From Ochrobactrum quorumnocens (GTDB taxonomy: Bacteria > Pseudomonadota > Alphaproteobacteria > Rhizobiales > Rhizobiaceae): a stretch of DNA of 64,000 bases. The notes under the pieces are model-generated. The model had not been told where the DNA came from and searched no databases. It saw only the letters and a program-made list of their open reading frames with translations. The translations under genes and the position numbers were made by a program. Positions 63,065-64,000 of the stretch are shown piece after piece (positions within the stretch are counted from its first letter, which is position 1; each line of letters begins with the position of its first letter). The DNA lies in contig NZ_CP022603.1 in NCBI RefSeq assembly GCF_002278035.1, positions 248,001 to 312,000 on the forward strand, given 5' to 3'.

Positions 63065-63746
63065 TCTGCTTTCACCTGCGCTTGTCAACCTGCTGCTGGA
63101 GTCACTCAAGCAGACGATCATGATGGTGGCTGCTTCCGCAATTCTCTCGACCCTGATCGGCTTGCCGCTCGGCATCGCGTTGGTTGTGACCGCTCCAGGA
63201 CAGTTCCTTGAGCGACCAGTTTTCAACCGCATTGCGGGCACTATCGTCAATTTGGTGCGGTCCACGCCTTTCATCATTCTGATGGTGGCAATCATTCCGT
63301 TTACCCGTCTTGTGGCAGGCACGACGGTCGGCACTTACGCGGCAATCGTGCCACTGACAGTTGCAATCATTCCGCTCTATGCGCGCCTTGCTGAGACCGC
63401 AATGCGTGAGGTAGATCAAAGTCTTATAGAAGCTGCTGAAAGTATGGGTGCAACGCCGTTACAGATCATATTCAAGGTTCTTCTGCCCGAGGCTTTACCT
63501 GGAATTATCGCAGGCCAGACTGTCACGCTGGTGAGCCTTGTCGGTTATTCAGCAATGGCGGGAACAGTTGGCGGTGGCGGTCTTGGCGATCTTGGTATCC
63601 GCTTTGGTTACCAGCGTTTTATGCCAGAAGTGATGATCGCCGTTGTGATCATTCTTGTTGCCATCGTTCAGTCCATTCAAGTTACGGGCGATTATGCCGC
63701 CCGGGTCGTCAATCATCGCATAGCGCGCAGCCGCCGCTCACGCTGA
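63054..63746 (+). CDS. metI: Methionine-type ABC transporter permease
   Basis: 230 residues with five to six predicted helices, normal for MetI. Family segments: NLVRSTPFIILMVAIIPFTR, the EAA loop EAAESMGATPLQIIFKVLLP and GYSAMAGTVGGGGLGDLGIR. The ATG at 63054 overlaps metN by 11 bases and has GAGAGG upstream; the longer frame to 62997 is rejected. It completes the MetNI2 core. Confidence 0.93.
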   Translation: MLSDLLSPALVNLLLESLKQTIMMVAASAILSTLIGLPLGIALVVTAPGQFLERPVFNRIAGTIVNLVRSTPFIILMVAIIPFTRLVAGTTVGTYAAIVPLTVAIIPLYARLAETAMREVDQSLIEAAESMGATPLQIIFKVLLPEALPGIIAGQTVTLVSLVGYSAMAGTVGGGGLGDLGIRFGYQRFMPEVMIAVVIILVAIVQSIQVTGDYAARVVNHRIARSRRSR

Positions 63747-63765
63747 AATTTAGAGGAGACATAAA

Positions 63766-64000
63766 ATGACCGCACACTCACATCCGATCAACCTGCCGCT
63801 GCTTGATATCTCTCGTTACAATGGTTCACCTGAAGAAAGGAAAAGCTTCATTGATGAACTTCGCCGCACGCTTCACGATCATGGCTTTTTCTACCTGACA
63901 GGCCATGGTGTTGCCCCTAAACTGATCTCTGATGTTGTGGCTACGGCCAAGCGCTTCTTCGCCTTGCCCACGGAAGAAAAGCTCAAGATCGAAATGATCA
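63766..64000 (+). CDS. 2-oxoglutarate/Fe(II) oxygenase, isopenicillin N synthase family (3' truncated)
   Basis: Only the first 78 residues are in the window. They match the DIOX_N domain: LPLLDISRYNG, ELRRTLHDHGFFYLTGHGVA (the GFFY..GHG mark) and AKRFFALPTEEKLKIEM. The metal ligands lie beyond the window. AGAGGAG precedes the ATG by nine bases. It follows metI by 19 bp and is probably co-transcribed. In this setting it may oxidise the imported compound. Confidence 0.88.
   Translation, partial: MTAHSHPINLPLLDISRYNGSPEERKSFIDELRRTLHDHGFFYLTGHGVAPKLISDVVATAKRFFALPTEEKLKIEMI

Overview
The window reads as an alphaproteobacterium of the family Brucellaceae (Ochrobactrum/Brucella). The strongest marker is a lumazine synthase at 26428-26904 that matches, as far as I remember the sequence, the decameric Brucella RibH2 antigen. 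The order iol genes, ahpCD, multicopper oxidase, sodC, Fe(III) ABC transporter, ribH2, sugar ABC transporter also recalls the second Brucella chromosome, and a DUF1612-type gene usual on rhizobial secondary replicons agrees with this. That placement is from memory, not from a search. I see no rRNA, tRNA, CRISPR array, prophage or intact insertion sequence.

Layout. 1-2.4 kb: the end of an AfuBC/FbpBC-type importer followed by an inositol-monophosphatase-family phosphatase. 2.5-2.8 kb: a small exported protein made of two Tudor-like repeats. 3.1-10.9 kb: a complete myo-inositol block (rpiR-iolC-iolD-iolE-iolB on the minus strand, iolG divergent) with repeated AATRGAA-type half-sites in both control regions. 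10.9-12 kb: a DUF1612/HTH protein. 12-14.3 kb: a peroxide block (OxyR-like regulator divergent from ahpC-ahpD), then an MHS-family symporter. 15.9-18.6 kb: a periplasmic copper/superoxide block (small exported protein, CueO-like oxidase, SodC). 18.7-24.2 kb: a DAO-family oxidoreductase divergent from an Fe(III) ABC operon. 24.5-27.1 kb: a small membrane protein, a TIGR01244 phosphatase-like protein, fdhD, and ribH2 under an FMN riboswitch.

27.6-32 kb: a glucose/mannose-type sugar ABC operon. 32-33 kb: a decayed exported-protein gene and a 33-residue membrane peptide gene. 33-34.5 kb: a DHA2 efflux pump. 34.5-36.8 kb: rlmE and a Ppx/GppA phosphatase with a long basic tail. 37-39.4 kb: a cystine-type ABC transporter. 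39.7-51.1 kb: a peptide/lactam scavenging locus (5-oxoprolinase-type protein, winged-helix regulator, dipeptide/glutathione-type ABC transporter, M14 carboxypeptidase). 51.1-59.7 kb: a siderophore locus (ATPase, two permeases, binding protein, esterase, CirA-like receptor) with a divergent LysR-HTH/TrpD2 fusion protein. 59.9-64 kb: a YbdL-like aminotransferase, MetQNI-type importer and the start of a 2-oxoglutarate/Fe(II) oxygenase.

The general picture is a nutrient-scavenging replicon dominated by ABC importers, with oxidative and metal defence. Two features cut across gene boundaries. A small palindromic repeat occurs at least five times between genes. In all five ABC operons where a binding-protein gene is followed across a gap by a permease gene, a hairpin or repeat copy lies in that gap, which probably sets the ratio of binding protein to membrane components. 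The least ordinary items are the LysR-HTH/TrpD2 fusion, the exported double-Tudor protein, the OxyR lacking its resolving cysteine, the nested inverted-repeat element between fdhD and ribH2, and the 33-residue peptide gene.
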